From NCBI GenBank assembly GCA_963843465.1, contig CAWJKP010000001.1, positions 186,001 through 250,000 on the forward strand: a stretch of 64,000 nt of DNA, written 5' to 3'. The notes under the pieces are model-generated. The model was not told the DNA's origin and ran no database searches. It saw only the letters and a program-made list of their open reading frames with translations. This document shows positions 28,202-39,906 of the stretch, piece by piece (positions within the stretch are counted from its first letter, which is position 1; each line of letters starts with the position of its first letter). The DNA is from CAWJKP01 sp963843465 (lineage in GTDB: Bacteria > Planctomycetota > Planctomycetia > Pirellulales > Thermoguttaceae). Made by a program: the position numbers and the translations under genes.

Positions 28202-29086
28202 TCACTCCAGCTCGATCCCCCGCTGGGAAATGCGATACGGGATGATCTCGTCGGAGCAGACGCTGCCGCGATGCTTGGCGACGTACAGCGCCCGGCGGAA
28301 CCAGGTGCCCTCGCGGATCTTGCCCAGGTAGAGGATGGTATTGGCGTTGGACAGCAGGTCGCCCTCATCCAAGGGCCGCTCGATCAGGCCGTCCAACGTC
28401 GTCTCGTGCGAGGTGTACAAGAGCAGGCAGCCGATGGCAGCCGGGTCGTAGACGTGGCGGGCGGCCTCGGCGGCGTTGCGGTGGAAGTCCTGCCGGAAGA
28501 GATCCCGGGCGACCCACTCCGGGTCCTTGCGGAGGATCTGGTGATAGACGTACTCGAAAAGCTCCAACTGGATCGAGTCGCTGGGCCGGCCCACCGGCTC
28601 GACGCCGTCGACCACCACGCGGCGGACCCCCTGGAGAAAATTGCCGTAGAAAAAGGCGATCGACACGGCCAGACGCCGGGCGACCTCCGCCTGCCAGTCG
28701 TGCCAGGCGTCGGAGTCCAGGTCCTGCCGCGTCACCCGCCGGCCGGACTGCTGGAAGACGTGCAGGTAGTCGCCGTGCGGCCGCTCGGGCCGGAAGAAGT
28801 CGGTCAGCGACACTTCCTTGTCCGGCGGGACGGACAACAGCTCGCGGCCGAACATCCGCCGGGCGTAGTCGGCGTGGTTCTGCGAGTCGCCCCGGGCGGT
28901 GAGATCGAAGACCACGCCCGGCCGCCCCTCTTGCCGCTGGCCGGCCTGGGCGAATTGCAGCCCGAGTTGCGTCTTGCCGATGCCCGTTGCGCCCACCACC
29001 ACGGTCAGCGTGCCCGGCAGCAGGCCGCCGCCCATCAGCCCGTCCAAGCCGTCAACGCCCGTGGAAAGCCGAGTCGAGGCTGTCAT
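28202..29086 (-). CDS. KaiC/RAD55-like RecA-superfamily ATPase
   Basis: 294 residues. Starts at ATG 29086 (MTASTRLSTGVDGLDG), since the frame further upstream runs through a dispersed repeat. Walker A is GATGIGKTQLG near residue 35. A Walker-B-like strand VRRVVVDGVEP and a second strand GCLLLYTSHETTLDG follow. The ending YLGKIREGTWFRRALYVAKHRGS is typical of KaiC-type domains. Such single-domain ATPases often belong to signalling or circadian-like circuits, but no KaiB or kinase partner is adjacent. The neighbour upstream on the same strand is the LOG-family gene, about 150 bp away and separated by a repeat. Confidence 0.78.
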   Translation of the reverse strand: MTASTRLSTGVDGLDGLMGGGLLPGTLTVVVGATGIGKTQLGLQFAQAGQRQEGRPGVVFDLTARGDSQNHADYARRMFGRELLSVPPDKEVSLTDFFRPERPHGDYLHVFQQSGRRVTRQDLDSDAWHDWQAEVARRLAVSIAFFYGNFLQGVRRVVVDGVEPVGRPSDSIQLELFEYVYHQILRKDPEWVARDLFRQDFHRNAAEAARHVYDPAAIGCLLLYTSHETTLDGLIERPLDEGDLLSNANTILYLGKIREGTWFRRALYVAKHRGSVCSDEIIPYRISQRGIELE

Positions 29087-29101
29087 CGTGAAAACTTCTG
29101 C

Positions 29102-29144
29102 GAGTAGGGTGGGACAAGCTCGCGCAAGCGAACACCGGCCCGCC
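29102..29144. repeat. GTAGGGTGGGACAAGC dispersed repeat
   Basis: Copy reading GAGTAGGGTGGGACAAGCTC then a CGCAAGCGAACACCGGCCCGCC tail. It lies between the KaiC-like gene and the LOG gene. Confidence 0.8.
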
Positions 29145-29234
29145 AAGCGAGAGTGGTTAGTGGTCAATGGCACTAGGCTTCTCTTGAAAAAGAGTCCTCG
29201 CTGGCATAAGTTTTTTTTCCACCGCAACTTATAG

Positions 29235-30326
29235 TCAGTCCCGGTTCAGACAGTCGATCAGGAGGCGGAGGCGGCCGAAGTCGCGGCGGTTGAAGTGGAA
29301 GATCAGCCGCGGAAGATCCGCCAGCAGGGGCTCGTCCTTCTCTTCAGGAAGCGGGCCGCCGACCCTGAACTGGCCGCTGACCAGCAGGTCGGCGAAGGAG
29401 CGGTTGATCTCGTCCAGACACGCGGCCGACGGCGCTTGGCTCAACCGCAACACGAGTTGACGGCGGACGTACCGCATCCCCTGATAAACGCGGAAGAATC
29501 CCAGGATCTCGGCGACCGCGTCGGCCACGTTGTCGCTGAGCTTGTAGAGGGCCATGTCGTCGGGCGCAACCATTCCCCGCGCCAACAGGCTCTGTTGGAT
29601 GAACTGCTGGAACGACTTCCAGTAGTCGCCGCCGGGCTCGTCCAGGAAGACCACCGGCACCATGTCCCGCTTGCCGGTCTGCAACAGGGTGAGCACCTCC
29701 AAGCCCTCGTCCAACGTGCCGAACCCGCCGGGCAGCAGGCAGATCGCATGGCACTCCTTGACGAACATCAGCTTCCGCGTGAAGAAATACTTCATGTGGA
29801 CCAGCTTGGCGTCGCCGGCGATGACCGGGTTGGAAAGCTGCGTGAAGGGCAAGAGGATGTTCAACCCCATCGAGTGCTCCCGGCCAGCCCCCACGTGACC
29901 CGCCTCCATGATCCCGCAAGCCGCCCCAGTCACCACCAGCCAGCCCTCGTGGGCCATCGCCCGGCCGAACTCGACCGCCTGCTGATAGCTGGGATGACTC
30001 GGAGGCGTGCGGGCGGAGCCGAAAACGGTCACCTTGCGGCAGCAGCGGTAGGGGGCGAAAACCTTGAAGGCGTAGCGGAGCTCCCGCAGCGTGCGGCTGA
30101 GGATTTTCAGGTCGCCCCGGCTGGCGTGGTCCGCCGCCAGCTTGTCGGCCGTCTCCTTGATCTGCTGAATGAGGTCGGAAGTGTGCCCCGGCTCGGCCGC
30201 GTCCCCGCGCGCGGCGGGCACTCCGGCAAGGTCCTCGAGGAAGTGCGTTGGGCTTTCCGCCGCCGCTTGCAAAGGTCGATCCGCTGAATTCACCCAACCT
30301 CCTTTTGCATCAGGTTCGCTAGTCAT
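29235..30326 (-). CDS. LOG-family protein (lysine-decarboxylase-like Rossmann fold)
   Basis: 363 residues. The family core is present: VTVFGSARTPPSHPSY near residue 98, GWLVVTGAACGIMEAG and the signature LLPGGFGTLDE near residue 200. LOG proteins are nucleotide 5'-monophosphate phosphoribohydrolases; in bacteria they recycle or detoxify nucleotides, and some make cytokinins. About 90 residues precede and 100 follow the core, longer than a minimal LOG. The region upstream has a perfect TATAAT 6 nt before the ATG, which would put transcription start at the initiation codon. Confidence 0.85.
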   Translation of the reverse strand: MTSEPDAKGGWVNSADRPLQAAAESPTHFLEDLAGVPAARGDAAEPGHTSDLIQQIKETADKLAADHASRGDLKILSRTLRELRYAFKVFAPYRCCRKVTVFGSARTPPSHPSYQQAVEFGRAMAHEGWLVVTGAACGIMEAGHVGAGREHSMGLNILLPFTQLSNPVIAGDAKLVHMKYFFTRKLMFVKECHAICLLPGGFGTLDEGLEVLTLLQTGKRDMVPVVFLDEPGGDYWKSFQQFIQQSLLARGMVAPDDMALYKLSDNVADAVAEILGFFRVYQGMRYVRRQLVLRLSQAPSAACLDEINRSFADLLVSGQFRVGGPLPEEKDEPLLADLPRLIFHFNRRDFGRLRLLIDCLNRD

Positions 30327-30332
30327 TTGTCC

Positions 30333-30338
30333 ATTATA
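30333..30338 (-). promoter_or_regulatory. Candidate -10 box (TATAAT) immediately upstream of the LOG gene
   Basis: The minus strand reads TATAATGGACAAATG. A TATAAT hexamer 6 nt before the ATG would give a leaderless transcript. No matching -35 was found at the usual distance, so this may be chance. Confidence 0.35.
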
Positions 30339-30537
30339 TCCAAAATCTCAACGGGGCTCGCCGGCCAACGCTTCGCGTCGGTGCCCGCGAGCCGCCCTAC
30401 CTTTCCCAAAGTTGGGGGATTGTCACGGCCCGGTTGTTGAACTAAACTGAAACGACGCAGGTTGCCAATAGGGGGCAATGAGGGCGGTAGCTTTGCACCT
30501 TCGTGGGATGCGTAAGCTGCGGCGATGGGGAGGTTTT

Positions 30538-30915
30538 ATGCGCGAGGTCCTGCACGAGCGGGGATGGACGATCGTCGAATCCGGTCCTCGCTGTGACTCG
30601 TTGGACGAGGCATCCTTGTCGGAGTTCTCCGAGCAGGTGTTGCGTGAAGCAGCGCAGGCCGACCCGCCCTGTTTGCTGGTAGATCTCAGCCAGACCGACT
30701 ATATCGGCTCGCGGTTCGTGGAATTGCTGGTCCGGGTGTGGCAGCGTTTGAAGCGGCGGGGTGGCGCCCTGGCGCTGTGCGGCGTGCAGCCTCTCTGCCT
30801 GGAAGTCCTCAAAGTGACGCGGCTGGACCAAATTTGGGCCGTGTACCCCTCGCGTCCCGCGGCGCTAGACGCGCTGGATGTCAACGCCGCATCTCAGGCG
30901 GAAGGACGACGGTAG
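30538..30915 (+). CDS. STAS-domain (anti-sigma-factor-antagonist-like) protein
   Basis: 125 residues. ATG 30538 is chosen because GGGGAGG lies 4-5 nt upstream; an earlier in-frame ATG has none. The STAS fold is recognisable by the central strand CLLVDLSQTDYIGSRFVELL and then GGALALCGVQPLCLEVLKVT. The phosphorylatable Ser/Thr of SpoIIAA-type proteins would be the Ser in YIGS. Role: partner-switching regulation, partner not encoded nearby. The 3' end overlaps the convergent small gene by 22 bp. Confidence 0.82.
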   Translation: MREVLHERGWTIVESGPRCDSLDEASLSEFSEQVLREAAQADPPCLLVDLSQTDYIGSRFVELLVRVWQRLKRRGGALALCGVQPLCLEVLKVTRLDQIWAVYPSRPAALDALDVNAASQAEGRR

Positions 30916-31142
30916 TGTTGGTAGGCGAGGATGACTTCGTAGAGATCCATCGAGAGAGTCACTTCGTCGTCGCGGAAGTCTCGCAGCCACGTCCGATCGG
31001 ATTGAACGGCATCGGCCAGCAGGGGTAATACGTCGCCGAGCGGGACGGTTACCTTGCGTCGGGCGTGTTGACTCTCGGAAACTTGCAGATCCCGGGAATC
31101 TTCCTGCGGCCCGTGATAGATCCGAAGCGGCGTGCGTCCCAT
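30894..31142 (-). CDS. Small conserved-looking protein of unknown function
   Basis: 82 residues, acidic/basic mixed, no membrane segment. Start ATG 31142 (MGRTPLRIYHGPQ) is preceded by AAAGGGAATTTTGC, a usable ribosome site. A longer start at 31178 lacks one. The tail VTLSMDLYEVILAYQHYRRP is well structured. It is convergent with and overlaps the STAS gene. I do not recognise a family. Confidence 0.6.
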   Translation of the reverse strand: MGRTPLRIYHGPQEDSRDLQVSESQHARRKVTVPLGDVLPLLADAVQSDRTWLRDFRDDEVTLSMDLYEVILAYQHYRRPSA

Positions 31143-31445
31143 GCAAAATTCCCTTTCTGCAAAAGTTCCAGCCACCATATCGGCATTTACTGGCTGTCCG
31201 GTTTGAAGAATCTTTCCGGGAAAATCTGTTTTTCTGAGAAAGAGCGACTTGGGAGGAAACTCTGCCCAGAATGCCCACAGTAGCGGGGTACGCAGGGGAG
31301 GGCCTGCATCATAATAAACTGGGCAATCCGCCTGCCGAAGGAGAATCTTGACACCGCGGCCAAGATACCCTAGAGTGGGACGTTCACTAAGTCCCTGCCT
31401 TTACGAACCTTGCGTCAAAGGAACTTTGACGCCTGCAAACTGCTC
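31143..31445. other. Spacer upstream of tex, no gene seen
   Basis: About 300 bp between two divergent starts. A TTGACA hexamer occurs at 31348-31353 but no -10 box lies at 16-18 bp. No repeat family is recognised. Confidence 0.4.
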
Positions 31446-34400
31446 ATGGGCGATCCCATAACCATCAACCTGCGGCATTTGGCTCGCGGCCTTGGGGTTC
31501 CGCTCCGGCAAATTCAAGCGGTCCTGGAACTTCTCGATGAAGGGAACACGGTTCCCTTTATCACCCGCTATCGAAAAGATCAGACGGGCGGCCTGGACGA
31601 AGAGCAGATTCGGCAGATCCAGGCGCGGTTGGTCAAGATGCGGCAGCTTGCCGAACGGAAGCAGACCATCCGCCGCTCGATCGAGGCCCAAGGCAAGCTC
31701 AGCGAGACGTTGGCCAAGCAGATCCAGGCGGCCAGCACCGCCAAACGGCTGGAAGACCTCTACCTGCCCTACAAGCCCAAAAAGCAGACGCTGGCCACCT
31801 TGGCCCGCTCTCGCGGACTGGAGATCCTGGCCGGCGAGATCCTCGCGGCCGATCCCGCTTGCGCGGACCTCGACCGGCGCGCGGCGGATTTCGTCAATCT
31901 CGATCGCCAGATCCCCACGGCCGCCGAAGCCCTGCTCGGGGCCGGCCACATCCTCGCCGAGCAATTCAGCGAACGGGCGGAGCTTCGCCAGAAACTGCGG
32001 GAGGTCCTGCAGCGGACGGGTAAGCTCGTCAGCACTCAGATCGGCGAGTCGAAACCCGTCGCGGATAAACCGCCGGAGCAAGTGCCGGGGGCCAGGGGCC
32101 GGGATTCGGGGACCGGTGAGGCGGAGAAACCGCCGGAGTATCTCGATCGGCCTGCGCCTGACATGTCTGCTGCTGAATCGATCGTCTCCGCGGTGGCGCC
32201 GGCCGAGCCACCACCGATCGTCGAGCCCGAGGGAATCGTACCAGAGGTGGTTGCAGCAGTTGCCGTGGAACCTGTGGAGACGGCTGCTATCCCACCGCCG
32301 GTCGTAGCCGCCCTGGCGGAAGCGCCGGCGGAGATGGCGGAGGCGACGGTCACCGACGACTCCGCCGAGGGCAGCGCCGCCTCGCTCGGTGACGCGGTCG
32401 CCCCGGCCCCCGCCCCCCAACCCCCGGCCCCCGATCCCCGACCTCCGGCCAGCGAGCGGCCGCGGCAGAAGCAAGCGAAAGCGGAGAAGAGGCTCAGCAA
32501 GAAGGAGCAGAAGAAGAAGCGCATCGAGGAGAAGAAGTACAAGGCTTTCAGCGATTACTTCAGCTACCAGGAAGAGATCCGCAAAATTCCCCCGCATCGC
32601 ATCCTGGCCATCAACCGGGGCGAGCGGGCAAAGGTGCTCCGCGTCAAGGTCGAGTGCGACATGGAGGCCATGTACCAGGCGCTCGATGAAGAGTGCATCC
32701 CTGCCGGCCACCCGCACGCCGATCTGCTCCGCGGCTGCGCCCGCGACGCGCTGGGGCGGCTGATCCTTCCCAGCCTGGATCGCGAGATCCGCCGGGAGCT
32801 GACCGAGCGGGCGGAAGGCCATGCCGTGGAGGTCTTCGCCAAGAACTTGCGGAACCTGCTCTTGCAGCCGCCGGTCCGCGACCGCCGCCTGCTGGCGATC
32901 GATCCGGGCTTCAAGAACGGCTGCAAGCTGGCGGCCCTGGACCAGTTCGGCAACGTGCTGGAGCACGGGCTGATCTACCTGATCGGCAAGCCGGAGCGGA
33001 AGGAAGAGGCCAAGAAGGTGATCCTGGACATGGTCCAACGGCTGGAGCTGACGGTGATCGCCGTGGGAAACGGCACCGCCTGCCGCGAGACGGAGGACTT
33101 CGTCGCCGAGTTGATCGCTGGCGAGCTAGCGGGCAAGGTCTGCTATGTGATCGTCAACGAGGCCGGGGCCAGCGTCTACTCGACCAGCCGCATCGGCCGG
33201 GAGGAGTTCCCCCATTACGACGCCACGCTGCGGGGCGCGGTCTCCATCGGCCGCCGCTTGCTGGACCCCTTGAGCGAACTGGTGAAAATCGAGCCGGCCA
33301 ACATCGGCGTGGGGCTCTACCAGCACGACGTCAAGGCCAGGCATCTCCAGGCTTCGCTGGACGAGGTCGTCGAATCCTGCGTGAACTACGTGGGCGTGGA
33401 CGCCAACACGGCCAGCCCGGCCTTGCTGCGCTACGTCTCCGGCCTGAACCAGTTGACGGCCCGGCGGCTCTACGAGCAGCGGCTGCAAGCGGGTCCCTTC
33501 CGCAGTCGGCAGCAGTTGAAGGAAGTGCCGGGCGTGGGGGAGGCGACCTTCGTCCAGGCGGCCGGCTTCCTCAAGCTCACCTCCGGGGACAATCCCCTGG
33601 ACGCCACCTGGATCCACCCCGAAAGTTATGAGATCACCGGACGCGTGCTCTTGAAGTTGGAATCTACCCCCTCCGACCTCCTGGAAAAGGAGGGCCAGAC
33701 CAGGCTCCAGGAGCGGATCGCCAAGGTCGACGTGAAGGCCCTGGCAACCGAGCTGGGCGTGGGCGAGCTGTCGCTGCGGGACATTCTCAGCCAGTTGGCC
33801 CGGCCCGGACGCGATCCGCGCGAAGACCTGCCGGCCCCGGTCTTCAAGCAGGGGATCCTCAAGCTGGAAGACCTCGCGCCGGGCATGGAGCTTCGGGGCA
33901 CGGTGCTCAACGTGGTCGACTTCGGGGCCTTCGTCGACATCGGCATGCACGATAGCGGACTGGTGCACGTCAGCCAGTTGGCCGACAAGTTCGTCCGCGA
34001 CCCGCACGACGTGGTGGCCGTGGGTGACATTATTAGGGTCTGGGTGGTCGAGGTCGACAAGCAGCGGCGCCGCGTCTCCCTGTCGATGATCCCGCCGGGA
34101 ACGCAGCGCATCGCCGGCCGGCGTCACGAGTCGCGTCCCGCCGCGCCGCCGCCGGCCCCCGAGGGCGAGCTGCAGCCGGCCCAGACGCCGCGTCCGCCAC
34201 GGCCCCCGCAGAAGCATCCCCGGCCGCAAGGCGCTGGGCCGCAGGGTCCGCGGCCCCAGCAGGGCCAACGTCCGCCCCCGCCGCCGCGGCCCGAGTACAA
34301 ACCCAAGCGTCCGCCCAAGCCGATCACGCCCTTGACCGACGAGATGCGGAACGGCAAGGCGCCCCTGCGGAGCTTCAGCGACCTGGCGCAGTTCTTTCAA

Positions 34401-34478
34401 GTCAAGCACGAGCCGCCGCCCGAGGAAGAGCCGAAGACCAAGGGCGACCAGGAGCAGGGCCCTCCCGAGCAGACGTAA
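31446..34478 (+). CDS. tex: Tex-like S1 RNA-binding protein, enlarged by a long linker and tail
   Basis: 1010 residues from ATG 31446; Tex is usually 720-780. N-terminal helical Tex domain (FITRYRKDQTGGLDEEQI), YqgF/RNase-H-like domain (LLAIDPGFKNGCKLAALD near residue 482), helix-hairpin-helix module (LKEVPGVGEATFVQAAGFLK) and S1 domain (GMELRGTVLNVVDFGAFVDI near residue 815). Tex acts in transcription and rRNA processing. Residues about 197-361 are a low-complexity Pro/Ala/Glu linker splitting the N-terminal region, followed by a Lys-rich helix. The last roughly 125 residues are Pro/Gln/Arg-rich. The linker DNA contains CCCCGGCCCC-type repeats and may have grown by repeat insertion. Confidence 0.92.
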   Translation: MGDPITINLRHLARGLGVPLRQIQAVLELLDEGNTVPFITRYRKDQTGGLDEEQIRQIQARLVKMRQLAERKQTIRRSIEAQGKLSETLAKQIQAASTAKRLEDLYLPYKPKKQTLATLARSRGLEILAGEILAADPACADLDRRAADFVNLDRQIPTAAEALLGAGHILAEQFSERAELRQKLREVLQRTGKLVSTQIGESKPVADKPPEQVPGARGRDSGTGEAEKPPEYLDRPAPDMSAAESIVSAVAPAEPPPIVEPEGIVPEVVAAVAVEPVETAAIPPPVVAALAEAPAEMAEATVTDDSAEGSAASLGDAVAPAPAPQPPAPDPRPPASERPRQKQAKAEKRLSKKEQKKKRIEEKKYKAFSDYFSYQEEIRKIPPHRILAINRGERAKVLRVKVECDMEAMYQALDEECIPAGHPHADLLRGCARDALGRLILPSLDREIRRELTERAEGHAVEVFAKNLRNLLLQPPVRDRRLLAIDPGFKNGCKLAALDQFGNVLEHGLIYLIGKPERKEEAKKVILDMVQRLELTVIAVGNGTACRETEDFVAELIAGELAGKVCYVIVNEAGASVYSTSRIGREEFPHYDATLRGAVSIGRRLLDPLSELVKIEPANIGVGLYQHDVKARHLQASLDEVVESCVNYVGVDANTASPALLRYVSGLNQLTARRLYEQRLQAGPFRSRQQLKEVPGVGEATFVQAAGFLKLTSGDNPLDATWIHPESYEITGRVLLKLESTPSDLLEKEGQTRLQERIAKVDVKALATELGVGELSLRDILSQLARPGRDPREDLPAPVFKQGILKLEDLAPGMELRGTVLNVVDFGAFVDIGMHDSGLVHVSQLADKFVRDPHDVVAVGDIIRVWVVEVDKQRRRVSLSMIPPGTQRIAGRRHESRPAAPPPAPEGELQPAQTPRPPRPPQKHPRPQGAGPQGPRPQQGQRPPPPPRPEYKPKRPPKPITPLTDEMRNGKAPLRSFSDLAQFFQVKHEPPPEEEPKTKGDQEQGPPEQT

Positions 34479-34788
34479 GGAGTTAGAAGTTAGGAGTTAG
34501 AAGTTAGAATCGCGGGACGTAGACGCTGTACGGGCTGAAGGGAGCCACGTTAGCGCTGGCGGCCACGCCGGCCCCGAGGGGGGTCTGCCGGCGTGGCCGC
34601 CTGGGCTAACGAGCTAACAGTCGCTGCGAGCTGAAGGGAGCGGTTATTATTGTGCCGAGAACGCATCGTTCTTGCCACCTGCAGAGTGCAGGAGGCAAAG
34701 CGGAGCGGTAGCCGAACAATGCTCTCAAGTGTTATGTCCTCCCGCCTCCTAACTCCTGACTCCTGCCTTCTAACTTCTGACTTCTAGC
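34479..34788. other. Repeat-filled spacer
   Basis: Contains AGTTAGGAGTTAGAAGTTAG direct repeats at 34479-34508 and an inverted copy (CTCCTAACTCCTGACTCC...) at 34738-34787, so the two could pair. Between them lies an imperfect 24-bp inverted repeat (34549-34572/34587-34610) of the GGCGTGGCCGCC...GGGCTAAC family. No gene seen. Confidence 0.65.
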
Positions 34789-35275
34789 GTGTCGGACTTC
34801 GAGAAACGACTGGAAAAGGCGATCCAGCGCGGCCAGCGGGCCAGCGACGCCCGCGCAGGCCGAGGCCGAAAAGGCCCTCACCGAGCAGGAGCTGCGGCGG
34901 CTGCACACGCAGTATCGCCTGGAGCTTTCCGAGCACATCGAGGACTGCCTGCGGAAGCTGCCGCAGTACCTGCCGGGCTTCCAATATGAGACGGTGGTCA
35001 CGGAGCGCGGCTGGGGCGCGGCGGTGAGCCGCGACGACATCAGCATCCGCCCGCGCCACGTGCGGTCCACGGTCTTCAGCCGCCTGGAGATGCTCATTCG
35101 CCCGCTTTCGGAACTCTACGTGCTGGAGCTGGCCGCCAAGGCGACGATCCGCAACAAGGAAGTCTTCAACCGCAATCACTACCAGAAACTGGCCGACGTC
35201 GATCAGGCTTCCTATTGGCAGTTGATCGACCACTGGGTCCTGGAGTTTGCCGAGCTCTACGCCGCGAAGAGTTGA
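34789..35275 (+). CDS. Conserved-looking hypothetical protein (frameshifted near 34845)
   Basis: About 162 residues joined. The GTG start at 34789 encodes MSDFEKRLEKAIQRGQRASD. One extra base near 34842-34852 shifts the frame to AQAEAEKALTEQELRRLHTQ, which continues through ISIRPRHVRSTVFSRLEMLI and DQASYWQLIDHWVLEFAELY to the stop at 35275. It is soluble and mostly helical. Function unknown. It shares orientation with tex but is separated from it by repeats. Confidence 0.6.
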
Positions 35276-35284
35276 CCCTTAGAC

Positions 35285-35385
35285 GAGTAGGGTGGGACAA
35301 GCTCGCGTAAGCGAGCGCCGGCCCACCGATTCTGACGGCACCTGGTGGGCCGGCGTCCGCCACGGCGGCCTTGTCCCACCCTACC
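35285..35385. repeat. Inverted pair of GTAGGGTGGGACAAG repeats
   Basis: GTAGGGTGGGACAAGCTCGC at the left and CCACGGCGGCCTTGTCCCAC plus CCTACC at the right form a complete two-ended element of about 101 bp. It lies between two convergent genes. Confidence 0.85.
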
Positions 35386-35415
35386 ATTGCCGCAAAGCCG
35401 TTCCCTGGCCGATCG

Positions 35416-38529
<3,114 letters not shown>

Positions 38530-38763
38530 TGCTGATTACCACGCTGGTTGCGACGCGTGCGGGTGCCATTGGCTGCTTGTCAGCCAGTGCCGGAGCAAAC
38601 ACGGGTGGGCAAGCCACTCGAGGCACCCTGCGCCTGGCCTCTCAACAATGAATAGGTCGCAAATTCTGCTGCGTCCCCACTTGGGCTCGATGGCATGGTC
38701 GCCCCAGGGCTTCACAATCGTTACGCTGGGCATAAACGGTTAATCCAAAATCTAAAATCCGCG

Positions 38764-39636
38764 TTACCGGACGGCCTCGTTGAGCATCTTGGTGTTGGGG
38801 ATGCTGTGACGATTCACCAGGCTGTTTTCATCGGTCTCGACGATCGTGGCCACGGGACCGACCTCGCGGACACGGCCTTCCAAACCGGCCACCTTCACCA
38901 CGTCGCCGGTCTGGAGCCGCTGGCGAAGATAATAGCCGGCCAGGATCCCGGCCATCACGTCGCGTCCGCCCAGGCCGAAGGACAATCCGAAGCCCACGGC
39001 CAGGCCGCCGAAGGCGATCATGATCAGGTTGTCCAGCAGCTTGAAGTTGATACCCAACTGGTCGAAGGCTGCCATGAAGGTCAACAAGGCCAGCACATAG
39101 TAGCAGGTGCCGGCCAGTTGACTGGCGTAGCCGATGCCCACGCGGTCGGCGCTGGTGGCGACCAGGCCCCGCAGGAAACCGGCGACCAACAGTCCGATCA
39201 CGACCACCACCGTGGCGACCAGTACCTTGGGGATATAGCCCACCAGCGTCAGCATGGCCAGCGAGAGCGTTTCCAGGCCGAGGATGTTGAAACCGGCCAT
39301 CACGAAGACGCACATCAGCAGCCAAAAGACGATCGAGCCCACGACGGCGGGCACGTTCCGCTTGATGCCCATGTGCCGCATCGACTGCGCCAGGCCGCTG
39401 CGCTCGGCGGCCTTCTCCAGCCCGATCTTCTCGCTGAGCTTGGTGATCGCCTGGCCCACCAGCCGCGCGGCGATGTAGCCCACGACCACCACCACGAGCA
39501 TCGCCAGCACCTTGGGAACCAGCTCGTACACCTGGTGAAAGGCCTGCGTGAAGCTCGTGAAGCTGTCGAGGACGGCGTTCTTCGATTTGTCGACGGTCGC
39601 CGTGACGTCGGCCATCGCCCTGTTGACGCTTGCCAT
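38764..39636 (-). CDS. MscS-like mechanosensitive channel protein
   Basis: 290 residues. Four or five hydrophobic helices (VLAMLVVVVVGYIAARLVGQ, VGSIVFWLLMCVFVMAGFNI, VLVATVVVVIGLLVAGFL, GTCYYVLALLTFMAAF) are followed by a Gly-rich pore-like helix (IAFGGLAVGFGLSFGLGG) and a beta domain start (RQRLQTGDVVKVAGLEGRVR). This is the short conserved TM-helix/MscS type found in many bacteria and is predicted in the inner membrane. AAGGAG precedes the ATG. It is downstream of the sigma-factor pair on the same strand. Confidence 0.82.
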   Translation of the reverse strand: MASVNRAMADVTATVDKSKNAVLDSFTSFTQAFHQVYELVPKVLAMLVVVVVGYIAARLVGQAITKLSEKIGLEKAAERSGLAQSMRHMGIKRNVPAVVGSIVFWLLMCVFVMAGFNILGLETLSLAMLTLVGYIPKVLVATVVVVIGLLVAGFLRGLVATSADRVGIGYASQLAGTCYYVLALLTFMAAFDQLGINFKLLDNLIMIAFGGLAVGFGLSFGLGGRDVMAGILAGYYLRQRLQTGDVVKVAGLEGRVREVGPVATIVETDENSLVNRHSIPNTKMLNEAVR

Positions 39637-39669
39637 GAGAATCTCCTTGACATCCTGGGGTTGGTTGGA

Positions 39670-39906
39670 TTAGTCGCCCTCATCCTTGCCGGGGCCGTGG
39701 AACTGCCCCGTCAACGTGCAATCGATCGCACCGGCCAGGGCGCGGGCCAGGTGCAGGATGGCCCAGGGCATCGCCCGGACCACCAGGTCCAACGTCTGCT
39801 GCACGAGCAGGGCGTGGTTCAGCCGCCGGTGGAACTGCCGGTCGAACTCGACGGGGGGCGCCGGCACGTCCAGCTCGGCAAGTCTTTCAAGAAAATCGCG
39901 GCTCAT
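39670..39906 (-). CDS. Small protein coupled to ECF sigma factor, possible regulator
   Basis: 78 residues, starting 4 bp inside the end of the sigma-factor gene (ATGA overlap), which implies coupled translation. The N-terminal helix (RDFLERLAELDVPAPPVEFD) is followed by a moderately hydrophobic stretch (LVVRAMPWAILHLARALAG). Position suggests a role with the sigma factor, such as an anti-sigma or membrane tether. No zinc-finger motif is visible, so the function is inferred from context only. Confidence 0.65.
   Translation of the reverse strand: MSRDFLERLAELDVPAPPVEFDRQFHRRLNHALLVQQTLDLVVRAMPWAILHLARALAGAIDCTLTGQFHGPGKDEGD

Noticed and set aside
31348..31353. TTGACA as a -35 box upstream of tex
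   Set aside because: No -10-like hexamer lies at 16-18 bp; a single hexamer match is expected by chance.
38536..38733. Small minus-strand protein upstream of the sensor kinase
   Set aside because: Trp/His/Cys-rich with no convincing ribosome site or family resemblance; more likely noncoding or repeat-derived sequence.
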